A stretch of 64,000 nucleotides of DNA from Capitulum mitella. Taxonomy: Eukaryota > Arthropoda > Thecostraca > Pollicipedomorpha > Pollicipedidae. Numbering within the stretch: position 1 is the first letter of the stretch; each line of letters starts with the position of its first letter. Under the pieces are notes generated by a model. That model was not told the DNA's origin. It saw only the letters and a list, made by a program, of their open reading frames with translations, and did no database searches. Both the position numbers and the translations under genes were made by a program. Below are positions 9,731 to 20,780 of the stretch, piece after piece. The stretch covers positions 806,001-870,000 of the forward strand of contig CP099840.1 in the NCBI GenBank assembly GCA_030062745.1, in the 5' to 3' direction.

Positions 9731-12330
9731 ACCAGGGGCGTAGCCAGGATTCCGCCCAGGGGGAGGGCAAATCGGATCAATGGGACCCTCGAAACCAATG
9801 GGCGCCCTCGCCAAGTGCGGATCCAAGATATCGCTAAGGCGAGGGAGGGGGTGGAGGCAAATGGTCAGCGCGGGGCCCCCATTTTTTCCCCTTGAAATAT
9901 GCAAAATGATGTAATTCTGTTTTTTTACCATGTAAAAAAACCAAAAAAATCAAACACGTCATCTTATGTGGGAAAATTCTGCGCTTTGTTTCCGAACAAA
10001 CTGCACGAAATATGACCAAAAACGGCGAGGTTTTAGGCGGTTCCGTCCCTCCCTTCGTTTGAAATGTCGTGTCTGTATCTGGTTCAGGAGCCCGTCTGTC
10101 CCCCCACCCCCAGTCCCGCAGCTTCTGGATTTTTTTTTAGTTTAGTTTAGTTTAGTTTAGTTTAGTTTAGGTCAGCTTAGTTTAGGTTTCCTCTTGCAGT
10201 TATAGGGGCACTTTTGGTGTTCTTGGGCCGTCTGCCGTGCCAGGATCCTCTAATGGTCTCAGGTTCCTTTTATAAATTCACGTGTCCCGCGGGATGTCTC
10301 AGGCGCTCCTTTGACAGTTTCAGGGGCACCTCGGACAGTCTCAGGGACCCATCTGGCAGTTTCAGGAACAGTTAAACCATCTCGACTTCTCTCTTGTCGT
10401 CCCTGGGACGTTTTTGCTGTCTGAGGGGCCCCTCAGGCACTAAAAAAGGCCCTCTATAAGTCTCTCTATGCCGTGAAAGAGACGTCTTTGGCAATCCTCT
10501 AAGTCCTTTGACCGTTTCAGGAGCAGTCTGGACGTCTCAAAGTTTAGCAGTTTCAGGGGCCCCTCTGGTCGTCTTAAAGGCCCCTTTTGCTAGGGAGTTC
10601 TAATTAGCATTCTCAAAGGTCTCTCTCTAGCGGTCTCAGTGGACCCCTGTGGTCCTGGGTATCCCTCTTATCGTCTTTTGGAAATATTTTTGCCGTCTCA
10701 GGGGTCCTCTGGCAGTTACAAAAGAACTTTTGGCAATTTCAGGGCCCCTGTGCAGTGTAATAGACCCTATGAACGTTCCCCGGTGGTACCCATGGCTGTA
10801 TCAGGGGTCTCTCTCTGTTATATGAGGTATATCTGGCAGTCTTTCAGGGCCCCTCTAGCCGTAACAACTCTACCCGTTTTGTTGGCGCTTCATGGGCCTC
10901 GCTGACAGTCTCAGGGGGATCTTGCCGTGCCAGGAGCCCGCTTATTACATTCGGGGACCCTCTGGCCGCCCAGCGCCGCTATAAAGCCCAAATACCGTTT
11001 CAGAGGCACTCTTATCGTCATTGTCTCGCAGGGGTCCTGCGACCTTTTGGCGGGCTCAGGGGTCATCTGGGGTGTACAGGCCCCCCATCTTGCCGTCTCA
11101 GAAACCACCTGACCTTCCCGGGGGGCCCCTGACAGCATCAAGAACCCCCAAGGTTTCAAAAAGGCCAATGTAGCTCATTTGTGGCTCCTCTCGAGACTGA
11201 GTAGGTTACCGACGAATCCCCGTTCAGGGGGCCCTTCTGGCTGGCCATTGTTTCCTTATGTCGTGCCAGGCACCATCTAAAGTTCTTTCCGTCGCAGGTG
11301 CCTCTCTGGCAATGTTAGCGGTCTCATGGGCCCTTTGTCGTGTTGGGGCCCCTTGCAGTCCCAGGGGCCCTCGAAGAGTTTCAAGGACCCTTCTTTCTAT
11401 CTTAGGGGCCATCTTACCGTGTCAGGGTCTCTTTAACCCCCCCGGAGGCCATCTGACTACATCAAAACCTTCAGCTTTTCACTCATAGGGGCCCCCTAGG
11501 GATTTAGTCCTCATCTTGGCCGTCTCAGGGGCCCTATGAGCCATCTGGCGGTCTCGGGAACAGTCTGCCGTACTGGGACCCTGTTGTGGTCCCAGAGGCC
11601 CTTTGGGAGCTTCAGGGACTCTCTTTGCGTCTCAGAAGTCGTCTAGCCCTCCAGAGGCCTCTCTGACTGCATCAAGAGCCTGTCAGGTTTTGATAGAGAC
11701 CCCGTGAAGCTCATACGGGGCCCCTTCGGGACTCCTTTTAAGTCTGACAGGGGCCCTTTCTCATTCCTCAGGGGGAGGGCGCGGTCACCCCAATTGCTCC
11801 CCTTTTGGATCCGCGCCTGACCCTCGTCATCAATGGGGCCCCATGTGATTAAATTTACTGTCGGTTTATAACGGTACCTCGCTGAAGTGTAAACGGGCCC
11901 ATGCTCACCTGTAAAGACGTTCCTGGCGACCTGGCGGGTGCCTGTTACAGATCGGCAGGGGCATCTTTACAGGAAAGCAGAGGCTCCTGAATGATCGTTT
12001 AGGGGCCCCTGTTGGCCAGGGGGGTCACTGCCTGTCTGCAGAGGGCACTCTGTCTGTCTGTAAAGGGCCCATGGAGACCTCTGGAGGCAGGATCAGGGCC
12101 TTTCTTCCAGACCGGAAAGGAGGTTCCTTCAGAGGCTGGCAGGGGTCCTTTATGGGTCTACAGGGGGGTCCCTCCTCAAACAAGCAGTGAATTCCCCTAC
12201 AAGCCAGCAGGGGCCCCTAAACGCCCATTCAGACCACGGGCCTCTCTTCATAAAGCACAAAGCCTTCTTGTATATTCGGAGTACCTTTTCTTTCGGTTCG
12301 TTTCATCGATTTTTCCTCTTTTTTAATAGC
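9731..12330 (+). repeat. Left arm of large inverted repeat (21-bp-iterated element copy)
   Basis: The arm opens with CAGGGGCGTAGCCAGG. It is matched in reverse complement by 15,880-18,455: for example GCAGAATT...GTTTGA near 9,950-9,990 against 18,185-18,245, the TTTAG-rich tract near 10,140 against 18,040-18,070, AACGATCATTCAGG near 12,000 against 16,225, and TCTGAATGGGCGTTT near 12,225 against 15,990. Most of the arm consists of a degenerate ~21-bp motif rich in GGGGCCCC. Confidence 0.85.
10137..10169 (+). repeat. (TTTAG)n microsatellite
   Basis: About six to seven TTTAG units lie just inside the left arm. The arthropod telomere repeat is TTAGG, so this is not telomeric. Confidence 0.85.
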
Positions 12331-12359
12331 GTAAGGTTGTTTTTACGATTTTGCTTGGC

Positions 12360-12440
12360 GCAGTGGCCGAAAGTTCTTGGGGGGCAAAAACATAGTTTTG
12401 CCCCCCAGCCTAATGGCTGGGGGGCGACCGCTCCTCCTGC
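12360..12440. repeat. Short hairpin-forming segment
   Basis: GGGGGGCAAAAACATAG is followed by TTTTGCCCCCC, then GCCTAATGGC flanked by G and C runs. These are two nested small inverted repeats that interrupt the 21-bp-repeat region. Confidence 0.6.
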
Positions 12441-12459
12441 CCCCTTTTCTGCTGTCGCT

Positions 12460-13180
12460 GAGTGTAGCCCATTTGGGGTCCCTCTCGAGATTGAGGTCAC
12501 CAATGAATCCTTGTTCAGGAGGCCCCTCTGGCTTGCCAGAGCTCTTTATGCCAAGCTAGGCACCCTCTTAAGTTCTTGCTGCCTCAGGGGCTTCCTGGCA
12601 CTTTCAACAGTACTTTTAGCAGCGAAGGTTTTAGACGGTTTTTGCCGGTTTTAGACGGTCTCATGCACCCTTTGCCGTGATGGGGCCCCTCTTGCGGTTC
12701 CAGGGGCCCTTGGAGAGTTTTAGGGGCCCTTCTATCCATCTTATGGGCCATCTCGCTGTCCCAGGGTCTCATTAACCCTGCCGGGCCTTCTGTCTACATC
12801 AGGAACCTTCGGCTTTTCACACTAGCCCGTGAAGTCCATTCAGGGCCACTATGCCGTCCTAGAGACTTAGTTCTTACTTTGGCCGTCTCAGGGGCCCTGG
12901 GACCCTTCTGGCGATTTCAGAGATACTCTGCCGTTTTGGGGCCCTGCTGTGGCCTCAGGAACCCTTTGGGAGCCTCAGGGACCCTTCTATCCGTCTCTAG
13001 TGTCACCTAACTGCCCCAGAGGCTCCCCTGACTGTACCAAAAACCCGTCAGGTTTTCGCAGAGACCCGTGAAGCTCAAAATCCTAAAAAAGCTCGGGTCC
13101 CTTTTGAGTCTGAGAGGGGCCCTCCGAGATCTCCTTTTAGGCCGTGGACGGGGACGCCTGTCCCTCAGCCTCATATTGGA
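12460..13180 (+). repeat. Second direct, diverged copy of part of the left arm
   Basis: The segment follows 11,168-11,790 in the same order: CCTCTCGAGA, ATCC..GTTCAGG, CTACATCA..ACCTTC, CTTTTCAC, TTTGGCCGTCTCAGGGGCC, CCGTCAGGTTTT, GACCCGTGAAGCTCA. The offset is ~1.29 kb. This points to an internal duplication or a second insertion. Confidence 0.75.
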
Positions 13181-13208
13181 TGGCGTTTTAAAACAGTAAC
13201 CTTCCCAG

Positions 13209-13209
<1 letters not shown>

Positions 13210-13269
<60 letters not shown>
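13210..13269. repeat. (AT)n microsatellite, ~60 bp
   Basis: Uninterrupted AT dinucleotides within the spacer of the inverted repeat. Confidence 0.97.
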
Positions 13270-13271
<2 letters not shown>

Positions 13272-14329
13272 CCCCGTTAGGAGCATATGTCATAGATTGC
13301 CTTGTATATCACGTTTATTAGGCTCTAAAAATCGTGTCGTGTTATCTTTTATCGGATAACATCGGTAACATTTATCAAAATCGTGTTATCTTTTATCAGA
13401 TAACAAACTATACTCCCGTGTTGAAATTGGCCGGAAAATATTTGGGGAGAGGGCAAAATCATATTACCAAAGGCGAAGATCCAGATTATGGACATGGCCC
13501 CCACAACAGAATGCAAATTAACACCTATGCAGTCAACGAATGTCGGTGATTTAACCATTAACTTATAGCCTTCCACCCAGTAGCTCTATCTTCTGGCATC
13601 AATGACGTCACAGGTAAAAGGAAATCTCTAAAATGTATGGTTCGGTTTCTGGCTCGAGCATCAGTAGACTGGATTCGGCGATGCACACAGCAATCCGTAA
13701 GGCACGTAAAGGGAGCGGGGAAGTCCAAGGGGTCAACTGAACCTTCGAAATTTTGGAGGGGCCCGTAGGTAAGATAGGGCCCATAGGCTGTAAAAACAAG
13801 AAGGCCGAAGGACCCGCCAGCCAGATGTTAGCAGACAGGGCCCGTGCCCCCTTCCTGCTGAGTAGGCTTGTGGCCTGTATGCGTGAGAGACCCAAAAGCC
13901 ATTAAGCTCGTTGGTTAGTGGCCATGGGCCTGCGTGCCAGAAGCTAGGGTGTCGCCTTGTATTCTTTTGTGAGGGCCTTGCCCCCATGTTGATTTGGGCC
14001 CCCCAGTGTTGGTTTGCCCCCTACCGCAATATTTCCTGCCGATTTTAAAGAGAAATGGGTAATAATAATGTAAAGGACGGCCGCGGTAGATAAGAGATAG
14101 GCAGAAAGCATAAAATAAAGGATAAAGTGGTCTGTGTATCTTCCTTTCTATAAACATATGCCTATATGAATGGACATACTTTTTATTTGACAACTAACAA
14201 CAAAAAAACTTCTAAGTTTCCGGCAGTCAAAAAAGAGTGACCTAAATCCGTTGAGAAACCCACATTTGGGGGAGATTAGTTTGTCGGGTCCTCGTCTCGG
14301 CCCCCCAAATCATTCGCAGAAATAGGCTC

Positions 14330-15060
14330 CCCTGGCCAAAGACACCCATGGGTTAGGGGCCCGTAAGCCAGGGCCGTTTTTTAATGTCATAAATTGTAAT
14401 ATGTGAGGGCTTAATTACTTCGTAATTAAGTCCTCACCTATAAGTCCGTCATGAACTCGTAGGTCGCCAGGGGCCCCAGTACTTCAAGGAGGGTCCGCTG
14501 TGGGTGTAGCCACGATTCAGAAGTTTGTGGTGGGGGGGAGACGAACTGACCACAGTCCACCAGAAACAGGTAGGGTGGAGGTAAAAATTATTTTTTTGCG
14601 GTCGGTCTATGACAAACCACGGTTGAAATCCCTTTTGCTGGATCTCATAGTTCAAGAAATTGTGTCGCCAATGGGAAATGTCTATCTGATACCTTAAAAA
14701 TTAGGGGGACAGCTAATCACTTCCGGAAAATTGCGAGGGACATGTCTCCCGCAGATCCCACAGAGATTACACCATGGGGCCCGCAGGCTAGAGGCTCGTA
14801 AGCTAGGAGTCTCGATAGGCTCCTGGGGCCCGTGGCTAGGAACCCGTAAGCCAGGGGCGATGCGTGCGTGAGGGGCCCGTTAGCCCCTACGGACCTTCGC
14901 AGGCCGCAAGCGACCTTCCAGTGGTCTGTCTGCGAGTGGTCTGTAGCCCACATGCCAAAGAGGCCCGTGGCCCAGGAGGCCGTAAACCAAGGGGCCGCTG
15001 GTTAGGGACCCGTAATCCAGGGCCGTGCCAGTCGTTAGAGGCCCGGCTAGGGCCCGTTTA
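14330..15060 (+). repeat. Degenerate 16-17 bp repeat, consensus ~GGGCCCGTAAGCCAGG
   Basis: The motif recurs with variation from 14,770 to 15,060 (CCCGCAGGCTAG, CTCGTAAGCTAGG, CCCGTGGCTAGGA, CCCGTAAGCCAGGGG, CCGTAAACCAAGG, CCCGTAATCCAGGG), with an isolated unit near 14,355. It is distinct from the flanking 21-bp family. No protein is supported. Confidence 0.7.
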
Positions 15061-15723
15061 AACCACGGATAATATACTTTTGAATTCATTATGAATTATG
15101 ACGCCATCAAAAGGCGCGACACGGAATGGTGTGACATCAATGTCAACAAATGGTGCTACTGCGTATGTGTCATCGAATGTTGTTCGAACCATCAAAATCC
15201 GTCCGCTGGTTTTCGCGTTTCAGCCACGGGACCATGTCTTTTGTAACCTATGATGCTAACTAGATGTCATCGAGAGGTCCGATGCGGCATAAAAACTGGG
15301 ATTTGGCTGGTTGTGTCACAGCATGACGACAACCTGTACGGAAGAAAGCTGTACTCTTGTGCAGGAGTCTTTTGTTTACTCAGGCCAGCTGACTGCTCTT
15401 TCTTCTGTAGTAAACGACCCTACCGTGAGGTACCTTGGTACATGATTGCTCAACACCGGTTTGTCAACCAGCACGAGGAAACAGATCATTGCTACTTACA
15501 AGACCCATGGTTGCGGCGAATTTCTTCAATGTGTGCAGCAAGCGACTGAGTTTTTCTTTCGGAATGCAACGGAAAGTAGACCGCGGGAAACCGCATGCAT
15601 TTCTGTACCGGAAAATGCATGTGCATCTTTTTTCACCAACCGTGCTTTTTATGAACCCTTCATTTCGATGAATACGCGGGTCACTGCGGGGCGTCTAATA
15701 GTGAATGAATTGTGCATTTAGCC
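15061..15723. other. Spacer between inverted arms, no supported gene
   Basis: A 91-codon Cys-containing open frame (15,446-15,721, + strand) shows no recognised motif, splice structure or coding bias, so I do not annotate it as a gene. Confidence 0.4.
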
Positions 15724-18455
15724 CAGTGGCGTAGCCAAGGCGGGCCAAAGGTGCCATGGCCCCCCTGGAGGCCAAGCGGGGCCCCAGGCGGCTGAGCGGG
15801 ACCCCCTGGGGCCGAAGGCCCCAGTTGTTTGGATAGCGTAAGACACCCGTAGGGCGTGTTACACTGTCCGAAACAGACAATTAAAACAAAAAAAGAATAT
15901 TTCAAGCACAAAAAAGGCTTACGAACATAAAGAAAACGTATTCCGAATACACAAGAAGGCTTTGTGTGCTATGAAGACAGGCCCGTGGTCTGAATGGGCG
16001 TTTAGGGGCCCTTGCTAGCTTGTAGGAGAGTTCACTGCTTGTCTGGGGAGGAACCCCTGTCGGCCCATAATGGGCCCCAGAGCCTGTCAGCCTCTGAAGG
16101 GGCCTCCTTTCGGTCTGGAAGAAGGCCCCTAATCCTGCCTCCAGAGGTCCACAGGAGCCCTTTATAGGCGGATAGGGTGCCCTCTACAGACAGGCAGTGG
16201 CCCCCTGGCCAACAGGGGCCCCTAAACGATCATTCAGGGGTTCATGCTTTCCTGTAAAGATGCCCTTGCCGACCTGTAACAGGCACCCGTCGGGTCGCCA
16301 GGAACGTCTTTACAGGTGAGCATGGGCCCGTTTACACTTCAGCGAGGTACCTTTACAAACCGACAGTAAATTTAATCACATGGGGCCCCACTGATGACGA
16401 GGGCCAGGCGCGGATCCAACAGGGGAGCAATTGGGGTGACCGCCGCCTCCCCCCTGAGAATTGAGAAAGGGCCCCTGTCAGACTTAAAAGGAGTCCCGAA
16501 GGGGCCTTGTATGAGCTTTACGGGGTCTCTATAAAAACCTGACGGGCTCTTGATGCAGTCAGGAGGGCCTCCTGGAGGGTAAGATGACCTCTGAAGCGCA
16601 CAGAGGGCCCCTGGAACTCTCAAAGGGCCCCCGAGACCACAACAGGCCCCCAACACGGCAGAGTGTCCCTGAGACCGCCAGATGGCTCATAGGGTCGCCT
16701 GAGACGGCCAACATGCGGACTGAGTCCCTAGGGGGCCCCTGTGAGTGAAAAACTGAAGGTTCTTGATGTAGTCAGATGGCCTCCGGGAGGGTTAATGAGA
16801 CCCTGACACGGTAAGATTTGCCCCTAAGGTGGCAAGAAGAGCCCTTGAAACTCGTCAAGGGCCCCTTTAGACCGCGAGGGGCCGCAACACAGCAAAGGGT
16901 CCATGAGACCGCTAAAACTGCCAGAGAGGCACCCGAGACGGAACGAACTTGAGATGGTGTCAACAAGGCATAAGGAGACAGAAGCCAGCCAGAGAGGGAC
17001 CCCTGAACGGGGAGTCGTCAATGACCTTTTCAACCTCGAGAAGAGCCACAAATGGGCTACACTGGTCTTTTTGAAACCGTGGGGGTTCTTGACGTTGTCA
17101 GGGGCCCCGGAGAGGTCAGGTGGTTTCTGAGACGGCAAGATGGGCCTGTACACCGCAGATGACCCCTGAGACTTCCAAAAAGGTCGCAGGACTCCTGCGA
17201 GGCAAAGACGATAAGAGGACCTCTGAAACGGTATTTGAGTTTTATGGGGGCGCTGGACGGCCAGAGGGTACCAGAGTGTAATAAGCAGGCTCCTGGCACG
17301 GGCAAGGTCCCCCTGAGACTGCCAGTGAGGCCCTTGAAGCGCCAACAAAAGCCCCTTGATACGGGTAGAGGGGCCCTGAAAGACTGCCAGATATACCTCA
17401 TGCAACAGAGAGAGACTCCTGATACAGCCATGGACATGGACCACTGGAGACGTTCAGAGGGCCTATGACACTGCACAGGGGCCCTGAAATTGCCAAAAGT
17501 TCTTTTGTAACTGCCAGAGGACCCCTGAGATGGCAAAAATGTTTCCAAAAGACGATAAGAGGGATAGCCAGTACCACTGGGGGTCCACTAAGACCGCTAT
17601 ATAGGGGGGCCTTTGATATTGCTAACTAGAAGTCTGCAATAGGGGCCCCTGAGACGACCAGAGATGCCCCTGAAACTGCTAAACTTTGAGACGTCCAGAC
17701 TGCTCCTGAAACGGTCAAAGGACGTAGAGGATTGCCAGAGGCGTCTCTTTCACGACAGAGAGAGACTTATAGAGGGCCTTTTTTAGTGCCTGAGGGGCCC
17801 CTCAGACAGCAAAAACGTCCCAGAGACGACAAGAGGGAAGCCGAGATGGCTTAACTGTTCCTGAAACTGCCAGATGGGTCCCTGAGACTGTCCGAGGTGT
17901 CCCTGAAACTGCCAAAGGAGCGCCTGAGACATCCCGCGGGACACGTGAATTGATAAAAGGAACCTGAGACCACTGGAGGATCCTGGCACGGCGGACGGCC
18001 CGAGACCACCAAAAGTGCCCCTGTTACTGCAAGGGGAAGCCTAAACTAAGCTGACAAAAAAGTCCCCAGAAGCTACGGGATGGCGGAGACAGACGGGCTC
18101 CTGGACCACATACAGACACGACATTTCAGATGGAGGAAGGGACGGAGCCGCCTAAAATCTCGCCGTTTTTGTCATATTTCGGCCACTTTATTCGGGAACA
18201 AATCGCAGAATTGTCTGAAATAGGGTGACGCGTTTGAATTTTTTCAGTTATTTCATATGGCAAAAAAGCGGAATAACATCATTTTTCACATCTGAAGGGC
18301 AAAAACTGGGGGTCTCACGCTGACCATTCGCCTCCATCCCCCCCCCCGCCTTGGGGAAATCCTGGATTCGCCCTTGGCGAGGGCCCCCATTGGTTATGAG
18401 GACCCCCTTGATCCGATTTGGCCCTCCTGGGCGGAATCCTGGCTACCCCCCTGAT
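15724..18455 (-). mobile_element. Right arm: ~2.73-kb non-autonomous element copy with TIR-like ends
   Basis: The left end CAGTGGCGTAGCCAAGG and the inverted right end CAGGGGGGTAGCCAGG resemble each other. The flanks ATTTAGCC (before) and ATGCAGCC (after) agree at 6 of 8 positions, consistent with an aged 8-bp target duplication of the hAT type. From ~15,880 rightward the sequence is the reverse complement of 9,731-12,330. A 206-codon frame inside it (16,824-17,444, - strand) stays open because the ~21-bp period is a multiple of three. Confidence 0.75.
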
Positions 18456-19234
18456 GCAGCCAACACCGACAGAAAAAAATCAATGTTACGTGGACGTTTT
18501 TCTTCAAAAAGCTGCCCGAACAGTCTGGTCGGGTAGATGAATCATGAAGGCAGTTTTGTCTGACTGTGTAAATGACAAAACTCATCTTACTTTTCCGCCT
18601 TTGCGACGCAAACAAGATGTTTCATTCTCGCCAGAGCGCGTCCTCCATGCCGATTAGTTCCGAAACTCGCCGCTATGGCGCTGGCGGCAGATGTCCGGCG
18701 GCAGGCCGTGTCAGTAACCCTAACGTGGAGGTTTCATTTTGATCCATCGCATATTTTGCGTAATAGTTTTCGCGTCATTTCAAGCGTTTTGGAGACGATC
18801 ATTGCGCCGCAACAGTTTTTGCTGTGTTACATGTTTTTCGCATTGACTGAAACGTGTATACCACGTATCGAAACGTGTACATCATTAGGAGCGGCCAAAG
18901 CAATGGCCATGAAATGAAACACAAGACCGTTCGTTCAGCCTTCACACTGGAAAGAGTTTTTAATTAAGTGCTGCATTGCAGTATGAAGGTGATCGTAAAA
19001 AACAAGAGGCGACGCCACGAAGCACAGTCTGGATCCAGTCTGACAATCTATTCAGTAGAAATCTGATTAAAGTACTAAGAACAGTTATAGGTACAGGAGT
19101 TTTGAAATGAATAGTGGGACACATGGGCCTTAAAACTGGTCGCGAAACTGGTCACAGGCTCAAATACAAGAGCACAGATTATCGGGACAAGCTAGTAAAA
19201 GACTAGCCGTTCCTGCTTCTAATGTACAAAACCA
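18456..19234. other. Intergenic, nothing recognised
   Basis: No gene, RNA or ordered repeat is supported here. Confidence 0.4.
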
Positions 19235-19515
19235 CTACCTCCGGTCGGTCACCTGTGTTCGGTCACCCGCGGCCTCCGGCAGAACATCTTCGGCCGACCA
19301 TCTCCTGTTGGCCATCTCCTGCTGACCATCTCCGGCCGGCCAATTCCGGCAGACCATCGCTGGTTGATCATCTCTGGATGACTGCCTTTGACCGGGTATC
19401 TTTCACCGAACGTCTCTCCCCAACCATTTCATCTCTGACAGACATTTCAGGTCGGCTATATCTCGTCGACCATCTCTGTCCGACCCTCTCCAGCATGTCA
19501 TCTCCTGCTGATCAT
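19235..19515 (+). repeat. Degenerate 14-bp tandem repeat, consensus ~CCATCTCYGGYNGA
   Basis: About 18-20 imperfect units run in a regular 14-bp register, clearest at 19,298-19,410. A 108-codon frame (19,222-19,548) reads through it with recurring ADHL/VDHL peptides. That follows from the repeat, and I do not call a gene. Confidence 0.75.
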
Positions 19516-20239
19516 TGGAACGTTGCGATGATCGTTATGGATATGTGATGTGAGGATATGTGGTTATCGATTTTTTAGACTCGCTTGTGATGTGTTAAAC
19601 GAGGCGTCTTGTGTCTTTGGTGGACATGCGTTGTAGTCGCGGACCCGTTTATGCTCCTGATTCCAGCATCACGCGTAATTTGGGGAGCCTCCACCTTTGC
19701 CCGCTGCCACGTCCATGGCGCCTCAAAGTTCATACCCACCGTCAAATGATACCCAGTGGCTCATCCCGAGTTTGTTTATCGAACGATGCCCTACGGAGTG
19801 TCGGCGACGTAATTTCAAAGCAGGTTCTGGTGCGGCACGGAGCATACTACAAGCCGGAAAGCAAACCGTATACATAACACCAGCAGCCCTGGGCACAGGG
19901 GATGAAGTGAACTTAAGTAGGCCAAGTTGAGATATGCCATACGTCGGAAGTCCGATATGATCAATTCACGTTCAACTGCGTTATATCAACAGCTAAGTAA
20001 TCACCATGTTAAATTTAGGATAGAATCGAGTTGTTATTACACGCCTAGATCATACTGACGATCAATACCTTGTCCAACAGGTTTCTCATCTAGTCATCTC
20101 TCAAACCTTGAGCCACAGGTGCCGCCACGAGGGGGCAGAGGGCATATGTACCTGACTCGTTGGAGCGGAGGGGACAAGCCATCTTTTTTATAAGTCTCAC
20201 ATTTTTTATCATCTATCTCAAGTGTAAAAGGAAGCACAT
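19516..20239. other. Intergenic, nothing recognised
   Basis: No gene or ordered repeat is supported. Confidence 0.4.
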
Positions 20240-20243
20240 TGAT

Positions 20244-20332
20244 AGCCAAGAGCATCAGAAAGCGTTGATTCTACTTCGCTGCTATGGCTCGTCATTTCTG
20301 TTATTTGAAGACCTCATGTAAAGACAACTGAG

Positions 20333-20365
<33 letters not shown>

Positions 20366-20472
20366 CATACATGTATTACACAATAATACTTACTCCAGGA
20401 CTGCAAACAAAGAAAAAATGACGAGCCATAGCAACGAAATGCAATCAGCGTTCTCTGATGCGCTTGGCTCGC
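20244..20472. repeat. Imperfect palindrome with an (AT)n loop
   Basis: The left arm, near 20,246-20,300, contains GCTATGGCTCGTCATTT. The right arm, near 20,415-20,470, contains its exact inverse AAATGACGAGCCATAGC. Flanking AGCATCAGA and TCTGATGCG also pair. The loop carries (AT)n at ~20,335-20,360. It could be a foldback MITE or a hairpin formed at a microsatellite. Confidence 0.75.
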
Positions 20473-20669
20473 TGCTTTTAACAAAAATCCTCGTTTAAAT
20501 TCTTTTCTAAATTAAACACTGACCACAAGATGCCCTTTCTGGACATCTTTATTAATGGTCAAGATGGTACATTCCGGACGTCGGCCCACAGAACACAGAC
20601 GGACAGACAGACAGACAGATAAAGGGTAATGCCTCACGACTGTGAATGTCCCGACAAATGCAAAATCGG

Positions 20670-20673
<4 letters not shown>

Positions 20674-20707
<34 letters not shown>

Positions 20708-20736
20708 TATGTATTACATACTCATGCTCAACAGTG

Positions 20737-20778
<42 letters not shown>
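20674..20778. repeat. Two (AT)n tracts
   Basis: TA tracts at ~20,674-20,710 and ~20,740-20,778 are separated by ~30 bp containing GTATTACATACTCATG. Confidence 0.95.

Positions 20779-20780
<2 letters not shown>

Noticed and set aside
10137..10169. Telomere-like repeat
   Set aside because: The unit is TTTAG, while the usual arthropod telomere unit is TTAGG, and it is short and internal.
16824..17444. 206-codon minus-strand frame in the inverted repeat
   Set aside because: The 21-bp period equals seven codons, so one stop-free unit keeps the frame open. No protein family matches.
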